From positions 252,576,124-252,640,123 of the forward strand of contig NC_061514.1 of NCBI RefSeq assembly GCF_022539505.1: DNA of 64,000 bases, in the 5' to 3' direction. Positions 62,554 through 64,000 of this stretch are shown here, piece by piece. The notes beneath the pieces are model-generated. The model saw only the letters and a program-made list of their open reading frames with translations. It was not told the DNA's origin and did no database searches. The DNA comes from Lolium rigidum (lineage: Eukaryota > Streptophyta > Magnoliopsida > Poales > Poaceae). Every line of letters begins with the position of its first letter. Positions within the stretch are counted from its first letter, which is position 1. The translations under genes were made by a program, and so were the position numbers.

Positions 62554-63684
62554 TTCACACTTTCTGCGCCTAGCTGAAAGGCGTTAAAGAAAAGCGCTTA
62601 TGGGAGACAACCCATTATTTTACTTCTGCACTTTTGTTTTATATTTGAGTCTTGGAAGTTGTTACTACTGTAGCAACATCTCCTTATCTTTATTTTATTG
62701 CATTGTTGTGCCAAGTAAAGTCTTTGATAGTAAAGTCAATACTAGATTTGGATTACTCGCGCGTAAACAGATTTCTTACTGTCACGAAATTGAGCAGCCC
62801 CTTCTGTAGGTAATTTAGCAATATCTGCCAATTTACGTGCGTGATCCTCAGATATGTACGCAACTTTCATTAAATTTGAGCATTTTCATCTGAGCAAGTT
62901 AAGTGCCCCAGAAAAATTCGTCTTTACGGACTGTTCTGTTTTGACAGATTCTGCCTTTTATTTCGCATTGCCTCTTTTTGCTATGTTTGATGGATTTCTT
63001 TGTTCCATTAACTTTCAGTAGCTTTGTGCAATGTCCAGAAGTGTTAAGAATGATTATGTCACCTCTGAATATGTGAATTTTCGATTATGCACTAACCCTC
63101 TAATGAGTTTATTTTGAGTTTGGTGTGGAGGAAGTTTTCAAGGGTCAAGAGAGGAGGATGATACAATATGATCAAGAAGAGTGAAAAGTCTAAGCTTGGG
63201 GTGCCCCCGTGGTTCATCCCTGCATATTTTAAGAAGACTCAAGCATCTAAGCTTGGGGATGCCCAAGGCATCCCTTCTTCATCGACAACTTATCAGGTCA
63301 CCTCTAGTGAAACTATATTTTTATTCCGTCACATCTTATGTGCTTTACTTGGAGCGTCTGTTTGTTTTTGTTTTTGTTTGAATAAAATCGGATCCTAGCA
63401 TTCCTTGTTTGGGAGAGAGACACGCTCCGCTGTTTCGTATGAACACATGTGTTCTTAGCGTTACTTTTAATGTTCATGGCGAAGGTTGAAACTGCTTCGT
63501 TCATTGTTATATGGTTGGAAACAGAAAATGCTTCATGTGGTAAATGGTATAATGTCTTGAATAATTTGATACTTGGCAATTGTTGTGCTCACATAGATCA
63601 TGTTTAAGCTCTTGCATCATGTACTTTGTAGCTATTAATGAAGAACTACATAGAGCTTGTTAAAATTTGGTTTGCATGATTGGT
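62554..63684 (+). mobile_element. 3' non-coding region of E5, truncated by an LTR insertion
   Basis: It begins with the CTAGCTGAAAGGCGTTAAAG block shared (inverted) with E1 near 22337 and E3 near 27905. It includes the GCATCCC/AAGCTTGGGG repeats and stops at 63684, where a different LTR begins. Confidence 0.85.
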
Positions 63685-64000
63685 GACATAGGCATCCCAA
63701 ATGGGCCTGCTAAAGATAGTACCCGGGGTTTAATGGAGGCCCACTACCCGAAGAATAAGAAGATTCGAGAGCCCAAGATATATTAAGGAAAGTAGAGTTG
63801 TAATAGGAAGTGTTATTTGTAATCTGGCGGGATGAGTTAGAAACCGTCCTGGACTTTGTAACTTGTACAAAACGAAACCCTCGGCTCCGCCTCCTATATA
63901 AAGGGGGAGTCGAGGGACGAAGAGATCATCGAATCATTGTTCACAAACCCTAGTTTTCATAATCGTCGAGTACTTTTCGGCTGAAACCTTCGAGATCTAC
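63685..64000 (+). mobile_element. Start of another gypsy-type LTR
   Basis: It begins TGACATAGGCATCCC and has a TATA box TATATAAAG at 63895-63903 with GC-rich surroundings (CTCGGCTCCGCCTCC), typical of a promoter-bearing grass LTR. ATTGG (63680-63684) would be the target duplication. It continues beyond the window. Confidence 0.75.

Overview
This is a plant nuclear window, almost certainly from a large-genome cool-season grass (Triticeae or a close relative). About 90% of it is nested transposable elements. The one convincing host gene is THI1, and the LTR, LINE and tandem-repeat sequences resemble those I know from wheat-type genomes. That is recognition from memory; I could not run a TREP or BLAST search. 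A run of exactly 100 N at 34710-34809 marks an assembly gap of unknown size.

Left arm (1-18.4 kb). It opens with an LTR fragment (1-1455) and a broken minus-strand Ty3/gypsy gag-protease with its LTR/leader (1815-5026). Next is the 3' LTR of a different gypsy family (E0, 5101-6701). A plus-strand gypsy derivative (G2, about 6.7-13.3 kb) has readable gag-protease but collapsed pol. A degenerate minus-strand LINE (13.3-17.0 kb) is followed by two hairpin-forming 63-nt modules and a six-copy 60-bp array of CACTA-like subterminal repeats (17949-18300).

Centre left (18.4-34.7 kb). Three minus-strand elements of one gag-protease-only gypsy family are nested. E1 (18447-23251) is interrupted by E2 (LTR 23252-33009). 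E2's LTR is in turn interrupted by E3 (23728-31906). E3 is complete, with two 1599-bp LTRs, a primer-binding site and a perfect 5-bp target duplication ATGAG. None of the three carries reverse transcriptase or integrase. After the gap come a gypsy LTR fragment fused to a Copia RT/RNase H remnant and a 296-bp Copia LTR.

Gene island (37.2-39.0 kb). THI1, thiamine thiazole synthase, lies on the minus strand with two exons, a 97-bp intron and 351 residues. It appears intact, including the suicide cysteine that supplies sulfur to the thiazole ring of vitamin B1.

Centre right (39.0-56.9 kb). A 128-bp tandem duplication is followed by an 8.6-kb AT-rich tract holding isolated GC-rich, exon-like pieces. 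Its left end has the hairpin-plus-CTAG signature of a Helitron 3' end. Then come low-information sequence, a second LINE with an intact YADD motif (49.6-52.8 kb), an LTR with TGTGG/CCACA ends (53565-55019), and unclassified GC-rich sequence.

Right arm (56.9-64 kb). Plus-strand copies of the same gag-protease family (E4, E5) form an LTR-internal-partial LTR-internal mosaic. E5 is interrupted at 63685 by the start of another LTR that runs off the window.
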